In this document: positions 1 to 7,380 of the stretch, piece after piece | Numbering within the stretch: position 1 is the first letter of the stretch | How the letters are laid out: every line of letters starts with the position of its first letter | Origin: Spirochaetota bacterium | Lineage (GTDB): Bacteria > Spirochaetota > Spirochaetia > Treponematales > UBA12059 | Direction of reading: 5' to 3' | NCBI GenBank assembly: GCA_018262985.1 | Contig: JADFDI010000002.1 | Span: forward strand, 389,431 to 453,430 | Length of the DNA: 64,000 bases | Notes under the pieces: model-generated | What the model was told of the DNA's origin: nothing | The model's input: the letters and a program-made list of their open reading frames with translations, nothing else | Databases searched by the model: none | Made by a program: the position numbers and the translations under genes

Positions 1-293
1 AGAAGAACGTCATCTACGACACGGCCGCCTTCGTCGTCATCTACCTCTTTTTGGTGGTCGCCGGCACCGTCGTGGTCTCCTCCGGCGGCTTCGATACGAC
101 CACGTCCCTGACCGCCACGCTGGCGACCCTCGGAAACATCGGACCGGGTCTCGCCCTGGTGGGCCCGATGGCCAACTACGGCTTCATGCCGGACTACATC
201 CTGTGGTTCCTCTCCTTCCTGATGCTGGCGGGCAGGCTCGAGATCTTCACCGTGTTCGCGCTGTTCCTGCCGGAATTCTGGAGGAAGCGCTAG
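1..293 (+). CDS. trkH: TrkH/KtrB-type potassium transporter, C-terminal end (partial)
   Basis: The reading frame is open from base 3 and ends at a TAG at 291-293, so only the last 96 residues are present. They hold a hydrophobic helix followed by FDTTTSLTATLATLGNIGPGL, which is the fourth selectivity-filter (P-loop) repeat of the TrkH/KtrB superfamily with its TLGNIGPG signature. A last membrane helix and the basic tail WRKR follow. The family forms the membrane pore of a K+ uptake system and works with a cytoplasmic TrkA/KtrA ring, which may lie upstream of the window. Family assignment is secure; whether it is the Trk or Ktr subtype cannot be told from this fragment. Confidence 0.85.
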   Translation, partial: KNVIYDTAAFVVIYLFLVVAGTVVVSSGGFDTTTSLTATLATLGNIGPGLALVGPMANYGFMPDYILWFLSFLMLAGRLEIFTVFALFLPEFWRKR

Positions 294-327
294 CCGGGAC
301 GACGCGCGCGCCCCGCTCGGGGCCGCC

Positions 328-357
328 TTGCGCCCTTGGCCGCGCCTCGGCTAGAAT
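328..357 (+). promoter_or_regulatory. Candidate promoter for speD-speE
   Basis: TTGCGC at 328-333 and TAGAAT at 352-357 are separated by 18 bp. This would give a leader of about 105 nt before the speD start. The rest of the 294-470 gap holds GC-rich inverted repeats and no gene that I can support. Confidence 0.4.
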
Positions 358-433
358 CGCCCATTCCGCCCGGCGTCATGGACTCCGGGCGGACCCGGAC
401 GGGACGCGCCCGACGCGCGCAGACGGGCATCAA

Positions 434-452
434 GGCCGCGCCGCGCGCGGCC
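434..452 (+). promoter_or_regulatory. GC hairpin just upstream of the speD start
   Basis: A perfect 7-bp stem (434-440 with 446-452) with a 5-nt loop ends 18 nt before the GTG start of speD and next to its G-rich ribosome-binding region. It could affect speD translation, but such GC stems also arise by chance at this base composition. Confidence 0.25.
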
Positions 453-470
453 GGGGGCGGGACGGTAACA

Positions 471-1256
471 GTGCTCAGAAGGGTCAGCGGAAGGAAGATC
501 AAGCTCGAGGGATTCAACAACCTCACGAAGACGCTGTCGTTCAACATCTACGACATCTGCTACGCCAAATCCAGGGAAAGCCAGATCGATTACCTCGAGT
601 ACATCGACGGCGAGTACAATTCGGAAAAGCTCCTCACGATAGTGGAAGAGGTGACGCGCATCATCGACGCGCGCCTGGTGAACGTCTCCACCCAGGATTA
701 CGATCCGCGGGGAGCCAGCGTGACCGCGCTGATCAACGAGCACGACCATAACCTGCCCAAGTCGGAGTACGCGGGCGGACACGCGGTCGGACACCTGGAC
801 AAGAGCCACATCACCGTCCACACCTATCCCGAGCACGACGCGGAGTCGGGCATAGCGAGCTTCCGGGTCGACGTCGACGTCTCCACCTGCGGCATGATCT
901 CGCCGCTCCGCGCGCTCCACTACCTGATCGACAGCTTCGATTCCGACATCGTGCTGATGGACTACCGGGTGCGCGGCTTCACGCGCGACTCGAAGGGCCG
1001 CAAGATCTACATCGACCACGACATCGCGAGCATCCAGGACTACATAGCCGAGGACGTGCTGTCCGACTACCAGGCTTACGACATAAACATCCTCTCCGCG
1101 AACCTCTTCACCACGCGGATGATCAAGAAGAAGCTCGTCCTGGACGACTACCTCTTCGGTCCCGAGGTGGACGGGCTCGGCCAGAAGGAACGACGCCGCG
1201 TCCGCGAGCTTTTGAGGCAGGAGATGCAGGAGATCTTCGAGTGCCAGAACTACTAG
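471..1256 (+). CDS. speD: S-adenosylmethionine decarboxylase proenzyme (E. coli-type SpeD)
   Basis: 261 residues, starting at GTG 471; the same frame is open further upstream, but alignment to the E. coli family (264 residues) begins here with KIKLEGFNNLTKTLSFNIYDICYAK. It decarboxylates SAM to supply the aminopropyl donor for spermidine. The self-cleavage site HLDKSHITVHTYPE is intact, placing the Lys-Ser bond at K111-S112, from which the pyruvoyl cofactor forms; STCGMISP places the conserved Cys at 140. These positions match the E. coli numbering. The stop overlaps the start of speE by 16 nt, so the two enzymes of the pathway are translationally linked. This is the larger proteobacterial-type enzyme, not the small Bacillus/Thermotoga-type form. 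Confidence 0.95.
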   Translation: MLRRVSGRKIKLEGFNNLTKTLSFNIYDICYAKSRESQIDYLEYIDGEYNSEKLLTIVEEVTRIIDARLVNVSTQDYDPRGASVTALINEHDHNLPKSEYAGGHAVGHLDKSHITVHTYPEHDAESGIASFRVDVDVSTCGMISPLRALHYLIDSFDSDIVLMDYRVRGFTRDSKGRKIYIDHDIASIQDYIAEDVLSDYQAYDINILSANLFTTRMIKKKLVLDDYLFGPEVDGLGQKERRRVRELLRQEMQEIFECQNY

Positions 1257-2170
1257 ACCCCTCGGGCGCCCGGCGCGAGGTCGTCGTCGAGTGGTTCAAC
1301 GGCCACGCCGGGCATTTCTACGCCGTCGCCCGCCGCCTCGCCAAGTCGCGCACGCGCTTCCAGGACGCGGAACTCCTCGAGACGCCCTTCCTCGGGCGCG
1401 TGCTCTCGCTCGACGGCATGACCCAGGCGGCGGAGTCCGGCGAATTCGAATACCACGAGGCGCTGGCGCATCCCGCGCTGCTCGCCCACCCCGATCCGCG
1501 GCGCGTGCTGGTCATCGGCGGAGGCGACGGCGGCATCCTGCGCGAGGTGCTCCGCCACCCCTCGGTCGAGCGGGCCGTCGTTGTGGAGCTCGACGGGGAC
1601 GTGGTGCGCTTCTCCGCCGAAACCTTGCCCGAGGTCTCCGACGGCGCTTTCGACGACGCGCGCGCCCGAGTCGAGATCGCCGACGGGCGGGCCTTCGTGG
1701 AGAGCGCGGAGGCCGGCTCCTTCGACGTGGTCATCATGGACATGACGGATCCCGGCGGTCCCTCGCTCCCGCTCTACACCGAGGAGTTCTTCCGCGCCGC
1801 GCGCCGCGCGCTGTCGGGCGAGGACGGCGTCTTCGCGATGCACGCCGAGTCGCCCGTCGCGCGCCCCGCCGCCTTCGCCTCGATCCACGCCACGCTCGCG
1901 CGCGCCTTCCCGAAGATCCGCCTCGCCTTCGCCTACGCCCGCATGTACGGAACGCTCTGGTCCTACGCCTTCGCCTCCGTGGCGTCGGACCCCGTCCGGC
2001 CCGCGCCGGGCCGCCTCGAGGCGGCGTTCGCCGGACCGCTCTCGGGCCTCAGGTTGCTGGACGCCGAATCGTACCGGGCGCTCTTCGCCGGAGCGCCCTG
2101 GCTCAGGGAGCTGCTGGCCCGCCCGGCCAAGGTCATCACGGACGCGGACCCCGAATTCCCGGAGGAGTGA
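1241..2170 (+). CDS. speE: Spermidine synthase
   Basis: 309 residues from GTG 1241, which lies inside the end of speD. The enzyme transfers the aminopropyl group of decarboxylated SAM to putrescine. The N-terminal beta domain is followed by a Rossmann methyltransferase-like core with GGGDGG at residues 93-98, the acidic VVELDGDV strand end near 117 and the catalytic-site motif DMTDP at 167-171. YHEALAHPALL near 71-81 is the conserved substrate-binding segment. Length and motif order are normal for bacterial SpeE. It ends convergently with the response regulator gene, with 62 bp between them and no convincing terminator. Confidence 0.93.
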   Translation: MPELLDPSGARREVVVEWFNGHAGHFYAVARRLAKSRTRFQDAELLETPFLGRVLSLDGMTQAAESGEFEYHEALAHPALLAHPDPRRVLVIGGGDGGILREVLRHPSVERAVVVELDGDVVRFSAETLPEVSDGAFDDARARVEIADGRAFVESAEAGSFDVVIMDMTDPGGPSLPLYTEEFFRAARRALSGEDGVFAMHAESPVARPAAFASIHATLARAFPKIRLAFAYARMYGTLWSYAFASVASDPVRPAPGRLEAAFAGPLSGLRLLDAESYRALFAGAPWLRELLARPAKVITDADPEFPEE

Positions 2171-2232
2171 GGAAGGGCGCCGCGCTCGGGCCCGGCGTCC
2201 CGGCGCGGCACGTCGCGCCGCCGTTCAGGCGC

Positions 2233-3606
2233 TCAGGATTCCCCGAGGCCGTATTCCTTGATCTTGTTGAGCAGGGTGCGGCGGCTGATGCCGAGCTCGC
2301 CCGCGGACTTTTCGCGCCGGCCCTCGTTCCGCTCGAGCGCCGCCCTGATGGCGCGCCGTTCGAGCTCCGCGATGGTGACGGGCTCGGCGAAGGGGTCGGC
2401 GCTCGCGCCGCCTCGCGCCGCGGTTTCGGCCTGGCCCGCCCGAGGCTCCGACGGCGCGAAGAACTCGAAGTCACGGGGCTCGAGCTCCTCGCCGTCCGCG
2501 AGTATGACCGCGCGCTCGATAGCGTTGGACAGCTCGCGCACGTTGCCGGGGAAGGAATGACCCGCGAGCAGCACGAGCGCGCGCGGCGAGATCGAGCGCA
2601 CGCGCTTTCCGGTCTCGGCCGAGAGCTTGCCGAGGAAATGGCCCGCGAGCAGGGCGACGTCGCCGGGGCGCTCGCGGAGCGGCGGCATGCGCACGCGGAC
2701 CACGTTGACGCGGTAGAAGAGGTCCTCGCGGAAGCGTCCCGCCTTGACCTCCGCCTCGAGGTCGCGATTCGTCGCGGCGACGATGCGGACGTCCACCGGA
2801 ATGGCCTGCGCCCCGCCGATCCGCGTGACCACGCGCTCCTGCAGGACGCGCAGCAGCTTGACCTGGAGCTGGAGGGGCAGCTCGCCGATCTCGTCGAGGA
2901 AGAGCGTGCCGCCCTTGGCGAGCTCGAAGAGTCCCTGCCGCCGCGCGTCGGCGCCCGTGAAGGCACCTTTCTCGTGCCCGAAGAGCTCCGACTCCGCGAG
3001 CGATTCCGGCACGGCGCCGAGGTTCACCGGGACGAAGGGCCCGGAACGGCCGGAGAGGCGATGTACGAGGCGGGCGGCCACTTCCTTGCCCGTGCCGCTC
3101 TCTCCCACCAGCAGCACCGTGGCGCCGGTCGGCGCGGCCTTGGCGATGAGGCGTTCGGCTTCCTTGATGGCGGGGCTTTCGCCGACCATCTCGTCGCGGG
3201 CGATCGCGCCGCGCGCGCCCGCCTCCAGGTCGGCGGCCAGGCGCCGCTCCTGCACGGCCGCGCGGATCTTGAGCACGAGCTCGTCTGGATCGAAGGGCTT
3301 GACGAGGTAGTCGCGGGCGCCGAGCTTCATGGCCTCGACCGCGTCCTTCACGTCGCCGTGGGCGCTCACCACGAGGGCCGGGATCGAGGCCGGCCCCGAG
3401 TCGCGGAGCCAGCGGAGGAGCCCCAGGCCGTCGAGGCGGGGCATGCGGAGGTCGAGCACCAGCGCGTCGACGGTCTCGACCCCGAGCAGGGCGCGGGCCT
3501 CCTCGCCGTCTGCGGCGAGCACGGGCTCCATACCCTCGGTCTCCAGCCATTCCGCGAGCGACTTCCTCAAGTTCGGTTCATCGTCGGCGACGAGTACGCG
3601 CACCAT
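2233..3606 (-). CDS. Sigma-54-dependent response regulator (NtrC/AtoC family), orphan
   Basis: 457 residues with the full three-domain architecture. The receiver domain (about 1-120) has acidic D8/D9, phospho-acceptor D52 in VLDLRMP and K103 in YLVKPF. The AAA+ domain (about 140-370) has Walker A GESGTGKE at 168-175, the sigma-54-contacting GAFTGA loop at 214-219 and Walker B LFLDE ending at 239. The C-terminus is a Fis-type helix-turn-helix ending [14 protein letters not shown]. An AGGAG sits just before the ATG. It would activate sigma-54 promoters after phosphorylation. No histidine kinase gene adjoins it, so its partner and targets are unknown. It diverges from the Memo-like gene. Confidence 0.93.
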   Translation of the reverse strand: MVRVLVADDEPNLRKSLAEWLETEGMEPVLAADGEEARALLGVETVDALVLDLRMPRLDGLGLLRWLRDSGPASIPALVVSAHGDVKDAVEAMKLGARDYLVKPFDPDELVLKIRAAVQERRLAADLEAGARGAIARDEMVGESPAIKEAERLIAKAAPTGATVLLVGESGTGKEVAARLVHRLSGRSGPFVPVNLGAVPESLAESELFGHEKGAFTGADARRQGLFELAKGGTLFLDEIGELPLQLQVKLLRVLQERVVTRIGGAQAIPVDVRIVAATNRDLEAEVKAGRFREDLFYRVNVVRVRMPPLRERPGDVALLAGHFLGKLSAETGKRVRSISPRALVLLAGHSFPGNVRELSNAIERAVILADGEELEPRDFEFFAPSEPRAGQAETAARGGASADPFAEPVTIAELERRAIRAALERNEGRREKSAGELGISRRTLLNKIKEYGLGES

Positions 3607-3638
3607 CCGCTCCTGCCGCGACCGCGAGTCCGGCGAAT

Positions 3639-3667
3639 TTGCGCCGGCGGGCGCTCGCGCTTAGTAT
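3639..3667 (+). promoter_or_regulatory. Candidate promoter for the Memo-AMMECR1 pair
   Basis: TTGCGC at 3639-3644 and TAGTAT at 3662-3667 are 17 bp apart. The -10 box ends only 10 nt before the ATG at 3678, so the transcript would have almost no leader, although GAGGT at 3670-3674 could still act as a ribosome-binding site. Confidence 0.4.
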
Positions 3668-3677
3668 AGAGGTCGGC

Positions 3678-4562
3678 ATGGCCGAGCATAGCGGAAACCG
3701 GATGGTTCGGGAAGCGACGGGGGCTGGTCTCTTCTACCCCGAGGCGCCAGGCGCCCTCGTCGAGGCGCTCAGGGCGCTCTTCGAGGCGTCCCCGGACCCT
3801 GCGCCCGGCGCCCTCGCCATACTCTCGCCGCACGGCGGCTTCGCCTTCTCCGGCAGGCTCTCGGCCCTGGCCTGGAAGGCCGCGAAGAAGCGCAGGGTAT
3901 CCACCGTGCTCATCGTCGCGCCCTTGCACGGCGCCGACGAATCGCGTATCTGGATCCCGGAGGCCGCGGAATTCCAGACGCCCATCGGCGATATCGGAAC
4001 GGATCTACCCCTGCTGCGCGAAATCGAGTCCTGCGGCACCGTCTTCGAAGAATCGGACATTCCCCACCTGCTCGAGCACGCCATCGAGGTCCAGCTGCCC
4101 TTCATGCACACCCTGTTTCCGGGGGCGAGGGTCGCGCCCCTCCTCGTGGGTTCGCCGAGCCCGGCAGTGTACTCCTCGCTCGTGAGCGCGCTCGACCTCG
4201 TGGTCGCGGAACGGCTCGACGAACTGCTCGTCGTGGCTTCCACCGACCTGGCCTCGGTGGCGCGCGGCAAGGATGCGGGGCGAATGGCGGCCGACGCCTC
4301 CGCGCTCGCGCTCGACCGGCTCCGGCGCCGCGACGCCGGGGATTTGGCCGCGCCGGACGACGGCGCCGGTCCCTGCGGCGCGACCCTGCTCGCGGCCCTG
4401 GTCGCCTCGCGCGTGCTCGACGGCGCCCGGTTCGAGACGCTCGGCACGGGCGACTCCGCCGGCGCGAGCGCCGGACCGGAACTTCGCGCCGAAACGGAAG
4501 GAGACTCCATAGTGAGCTACGCCGCCTGCGCCTGGTATCCCGAACGGGCGGCGCCAGCATGA
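3678..4562 (+). CDS. amrB: Memo-family protein (AmmeMemoRadiSam system protein B)
   Basis: 294 residues. The start at ATG 3678 follows GAGGT; ATG 3702 is an alternative that fits the family N-terminus (MVREATGAGLFYP) better. Family landmarks are the early FYP, the ILSPHGGFAFSG segment with its conserved His, IVAPLHG, HAIEVQLPFM and VASTDLAS. The fold resembles nonheme-iron dioxygenases, but the biochemical role in bacteria is not settled. The stop overlaps the next start as ATGA. In other genomes this gene travels with an AMMECR1 gene and a radical SAM gene; only the AMMECR1 gene is present here. Confidence 0.85.
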   Translation: MAEHSGNRMVREATGAGLFYPEAPGALVEALRALFEASPDPAPGALAILSPHGGFAFSGRLSALAWKAAKKRRVSTVLIVAPLHGADESRIWIPEAAEFQTPIGDIGTDLPLLREIESCGTVFEESDIPHLLEHAIEVQLPFMHTLFPGARVAPLLVGSPSPAVYSSLVSALDLVVAERLDELLVVASTDLASVARGKDAGRMAADASALALDRLRRRDAGDLAAPDDGAGPCGATLLAALVASRVLDGARFETLGTGDSAGASAGPELRAETEGDSIVSYAACAWYPERAAPA

Positions 4563-5140
4563 GGGAGTACGTCCTCAGCGAAGACGAGCGCCGGGCGCTC
4601 CTCGGCGTCGCCAGAAAGGCGATCTTGAACCGGTTCGAGGGCCGCGAGGCCGAGCTTCCCGCGGCCACGGGCGGGCTCGCCGCGCCGGCGGGCGCCTTCG
4701 TCACGCTCAAGAAACGCGGCGAGCTCCGGGGCTGCATCGGCCGCATCGTCGGCGGTCCGCCCCTCGTGGAGACGGTGGCGCGCATGGCCGAGGACGCCGC
4801 CTTCGGCGATCCCCGCTTTCCCCCGCTCCAGGCCGACGAGCTGCCGGATGTATCGATAGAGATATCCGTCCTCACCCCGCTCGAGCCCTGCAAGGCCGAC
4901 GACGTCCGCATCGGGGTCCACGGCGCCCTGCTTTCCGTCGGGTTCCACCGGGCCGTGTTCCTGCCGCAGGTGGCGACCGAACAGGGCTGGAACCTGCTCG
5001 ACTTCTTCTCCCATCTCTCGCGAAAGGCGGGCCTGCCCTTCGACGCCTGGCGCTCGAGCGAGGCGGAGATCCACCGCTTCAAGGCGCTGGTGTTCGGCGA
5101 GGGGGAAGAGGACGGGGAGAAGCCGCCCGGGGACGCTTGA
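4559..5140 (+). CDS. amrA: AMMECR1-domain protein (AmmeMemoRadiSam system protein A)
   Basis: 193 residues, overlapping the Memo gene by 4 nt (ATGA). It carries the AMMECR1 hallmark LRGCIGR at 56-62 and the following DPRFPPLQADEL and VSIEISVLTPLEP segments typical of the family, over a full-length single domain. The molecular function is unknown; the fusion and clustering habits of the family suggest RNA or amino-acid modification together with the radical SAM partner, which is absent here. The final 15 residues are an acidic, probably disordered tail. Translational coupling to the Memo gene suggests the two proteins act together. Confidence 0.88.
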   Translation: MREYVLSEDERRALLGVARKAILNRFEGREAELPAATGGLAAPAGAFVTLKKRGELRGCIGRIVGGPPLVETVARMAEDAAFGDPRFPPLQADELPDVSIEISVLTPLEPCKADDVRIGVHGALLSVGFHRAVFLPQVATEQGWNLLDFFSHLSRKAGLPFDAWRSSEAEIHRFKALVFGEGEEDGEKPPGDA

Positions 5141-5165
5141 TCGCGCGCTCCGCGCCGCCTACCTT
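5137..5165 (+). promoter_or_regulatory. Candidate promoter of the tocopherol-cyclase-like gene
   Basis: TTGATC at 5137-5142 and TACCTT at 5160-5165, 17 bp apart, overlap the end of the AMMECR1 gene. The -10 box ends 6 nt before the ATG at 5172 and there is no Shine-Dalgarno sequence, so a leaderless mRNA is predicted if this promoter is real. The boxes are moderate matches. Confidence 0.35.
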
Positions 5166-5171
5166 CATCGA

Positions 5172-6203
5172 ATGGATTTTTTCCACCCCGAACGCTTCCA
5201 GGGCCGGTTCCGGCGCAGATCCTATTTCGAAGGCTGGTACTTCAAGCAGGTCTCCGCCGACGCGTCCGCCGCCTGGTCCTTCATTCCCGGCGTCTCGTTC
5301 GGCCCAGACGGTCGGGGCGAAGCCTTCGTGCAGGCGATCGACGGATCGACCGGGACCGCCGAATGGTACCCGTATCCCGTCGCTGCCTTCTCGGCCGCGC
5401 GCGGCCGCTTCGAGGTGCGCGTCGGGGATTCGTTCTTCTCGCTGGAAGGCGCCCGGGTGCGGCTCGGCGAGGGGCCGACGCGCATCGAGGCGGATCTCGC
5501 CTTCGATTCGCCGGTCCCCTTCCCCGCCACCTTCCTCTCGCCCGGCGTCATGGGCCCCTACTCGTGGGCGCCCTTCATGGAATGCCGCCACGGCCTCGTG
5601 TCCTTGGACCACGGCGTCTCGGGCGAGGTGAGGGCGCGGGGGAGCGTCGCGCGGATGGACGGCGGCCGCGGCTACGTCGAGAAGGACTGGGGCTCGTCCA
5701 TGCCCTCGAGCTGGATCTGGTCGCAGACCAACTCGTTCCCGTCCCGGGGCGACTCCTTCATGCTGTCCGTCGCGCGGATTCCCTGGCTCGGATCTTCGTT
5801 CACGGGCTTCCTGTGCATCCTCCGGGCTGGCGGACGGCTCCGCCGCTTCGCCAGCTACACGGGGCACCGCATTGAGATCATCGAGGTCGGCGAGCGGGAC
5901 GTGCGGATCAGGATCGTCGGCAGGGGACAGGCGCTCGACTTCGAGGCCACGCGCGAACGCGCAGGCCTGCTCGCGGCGCCGGTCCGGGGCGTCATGTCGC
6001 GGCGCATCGCCGAGTCGATCGACGCGACGGTGAGGATCGGGTTCGAAGAAGACGGCGCGCCGACCTGGTCGGGGGCTTCCTCGCGGGCGGGCCTCGAGCT
6101 GGTCGGCGATTCCGCGGAGCTCGGGGCGGTCAAGCCGAGGGACCGGGGAACGCGGGCGCCGGCCGCGGTCGGACCGGAGCCGTCCCTCAGGAACGGCGCC
6201 TAA
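5172..6203 (+). CDS. Tocopherol-cyclase-family protein
   Basis: 343 residues. The N-terminus has the family signature of a Phe/Tyr-rich FEGWYFKQV segment and a FIPGVSFG strand, followed by WYPYPV, SPGVMGPYSW, MECRHGLVSLDH and GYVEKDWGSSMPSSWIW, which is the most conserved block of the tocopherol cyclase family and its bacterial relatives. Plant and cyanobacterial members close the chromanol ring; bacterial homologues outside cyanobacteria have no proven reaction and probably act on another lipid or are structural. The predicted fold is a beta-rich barrel without a signal peptide. The gene converges on femX and the two 3-prime ends overlap by 17 nt. Confidence 0.75.
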   Translation: MDFFHPERFQGRFRRRSYFEGWYFKQVSADASAAWSFIPGVSFGPDGRGEAFVQAIDGSTGTAEWYPYPVAAFSAARGRFEVRVGDSFFSLEGARVRLGEGPTRIEADLAFDSPVPFPATFLSPGVMGPYSWAPFMECRHGLVSLDHGVSGEVRARGSVARMDGGRGYVEKDWGSSMPSSWIWSQTNSFPSRGDSFMLSVARIPWLGSSFTGFLCILRAGGRLRRFASYTGHRIEIIEVGERDVRIRIVGRGQALDFEATRERAGLLAAPVRGVMSRRIAESIDATVRIGFEEDGAPTWSGASSRAGLELVGDSAELGAVKPRDRGTRAPAAVGPEPSLRNGA

Positions 6204-7380
6204 GCCGTTTCATGAATCCCTTGTGCCACCAGAGCCGCGCCGACTCCGCCGCCCGGTACGCGGCGTAGGCCAAGGGCCTCGTCGGGGCGTCCCAGCAGCC
6301 TGGGTAGCGGACGATCTCGCCGCCGAAACCCGTCTTGATTCGGTAGAGCCCGGCCATGGGGTGCGAAGGATCGTCGGTGGGCGGTATGCCGTAGAAGTCG
6401 TACTCCGCGCAGCCCGCTTCCCGGGCGGCGCGCATGGCGGCCCACTGGAGGGCGTAGGCGGGCATCAGGTTGCGCTTCGCGTCGCCGGAGGCGCCGAAGA
6501 GGTAGACGCCGCGTTTCCCCCGGAAGACCGTGATGATGGCGGCCAGCGCCTCTCCTTCGTGCCGCGCCACCCAGAGGCCGACATCCGGCGCGGCGTCGGG
6601 CCCTCCGGCCGCGCGCCGCCCGAGGGCCAGGGCGAAAAGGCGCTCGTAGTAGGCCTTCGGGTGGATGCCGATGCGGTCGCGCTCGGAGGTGGCCGAATAC
6701 AGCTCGTAGAAGACGTCGAGCGCGTCCGGAAGAAGCGTTCCGTCCGGGGCGGCGACGCTCTCGCGGGAAGCCGTGACGCCCTTCTTCTCAGCGAGCCGGA
6801 TATTGTAGCGCCACTTGGCCTTCATGCCGGCGAGCAGCTCCTCGTCCGGGCGGTCGACGCGGAGGATGACGGTGTCCGGCGGCTGGACGTCGGCGGCCTT
6901 TCGGAGCGGCGCGTCAACCGGAGGGCGGGAGACGCCGATCGGCGCGACCCGTACGGTTCCGGTCCCCTCGCCTTCCCCGCCCGACTTCTCCTCGGCGCCT
7001 CCCGGGATGGGCTCGCGGAGCTCCCAGGGCGGGTCGAAGCGCACGAAGGCGCAATCGGGCCGCAGGAAGCCCTTGAGCGCGCGCGCGAGCTCCGCGAGGA
7101 AGGCGCCGCGGCGCTCCTCGCCCGGGTCGACCGAGGGGCCGTGGGGCAGGTACGCGAAGGAGAAGCCCGGCGCGAGGCGCCGTTCGAGCACGAGGAGGGT
7201 CGATCCGGGCAGGCCCTCGGCCTCGAGGCGGAAATGCGAGGGTTTCCACCCCGCGGCCGCCTTGAACGCGCCCCAGAATCCGGTCTGGAGGAAGCTCGCC
7301 GCGCCGCGGTCCGAGTCGGCGTTCGCGCAGGGCTCGAGGCGGACGGCGACGCCCGGCGCCGCCGTCCCGGCTCCGGCCAT
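6187..7380 (-). CDS. FemABX-family peptidyltransferase (peptidoglycan branch formation)
   Basis: 397 residues with tandem GNAT-like halves. Recognisable blocks are SFLQTGFWGAFKAAAGWKP at the N-terminus, FSFAYLPHGPSVDPGEE, RWKYNIRLAEKKG-like residues (AKWRYNIRLAEKKGV) mid-protein, GVYLFGASGDAKRNLMPAYALQW and the YDFYGIPP near the end, all typical of Fem transferases that move amino acids from tRNA onto lipid II side chains. The ATG overlaps the metG stop by one base (TGATG), so it is probably co-translated with metG. Pairing with an aminoacyl-tRNA synthetase is suggestive but may be chance. Substrate amino acid cannot be predicted. Confidence 0.85.
   Translation of the reverse strand: MAGAGTAAPGVAVRLEPCANADSDRGAASFLQTGFWGAFKAAAGWKPSHFRLEAEGLPGSTLLVLERRLAPGFSFAYLPHGPSVDPGEERRGAFLAELARALKGFLRPDCAFVRFDPPWELREPIPGGAEEKSGGEGEGTGTVRVAPIGVSRPPVDAPLRKAADVQPPDTVILRVDRPDEELLAGMKAKWRYNIRLAEKKGVTASRESVAAPDGTLLPDALDVFYELYSATSERDRIGIHPKAYYERLFALALGRRAAGGPDAAPDVGLWVARHEGEALAAIITVFRGKRGVYLFGASGDAKRNLMPAYALQWAAMRAAREAGCAEYDFYGIPPTDDPSHPMAGLYRIKTGFGGEIVRYPGCWDAPTRPLAYAAYRAAESARLWWHKGFMKRLRRRS

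Noticed and set aside
311..324. GCCCCG/CGGGGC stem after trkH as a terminator
   Set aside because: It has only a two-base loop and no T-run, and such GC palindromes are frequent at this base composition.
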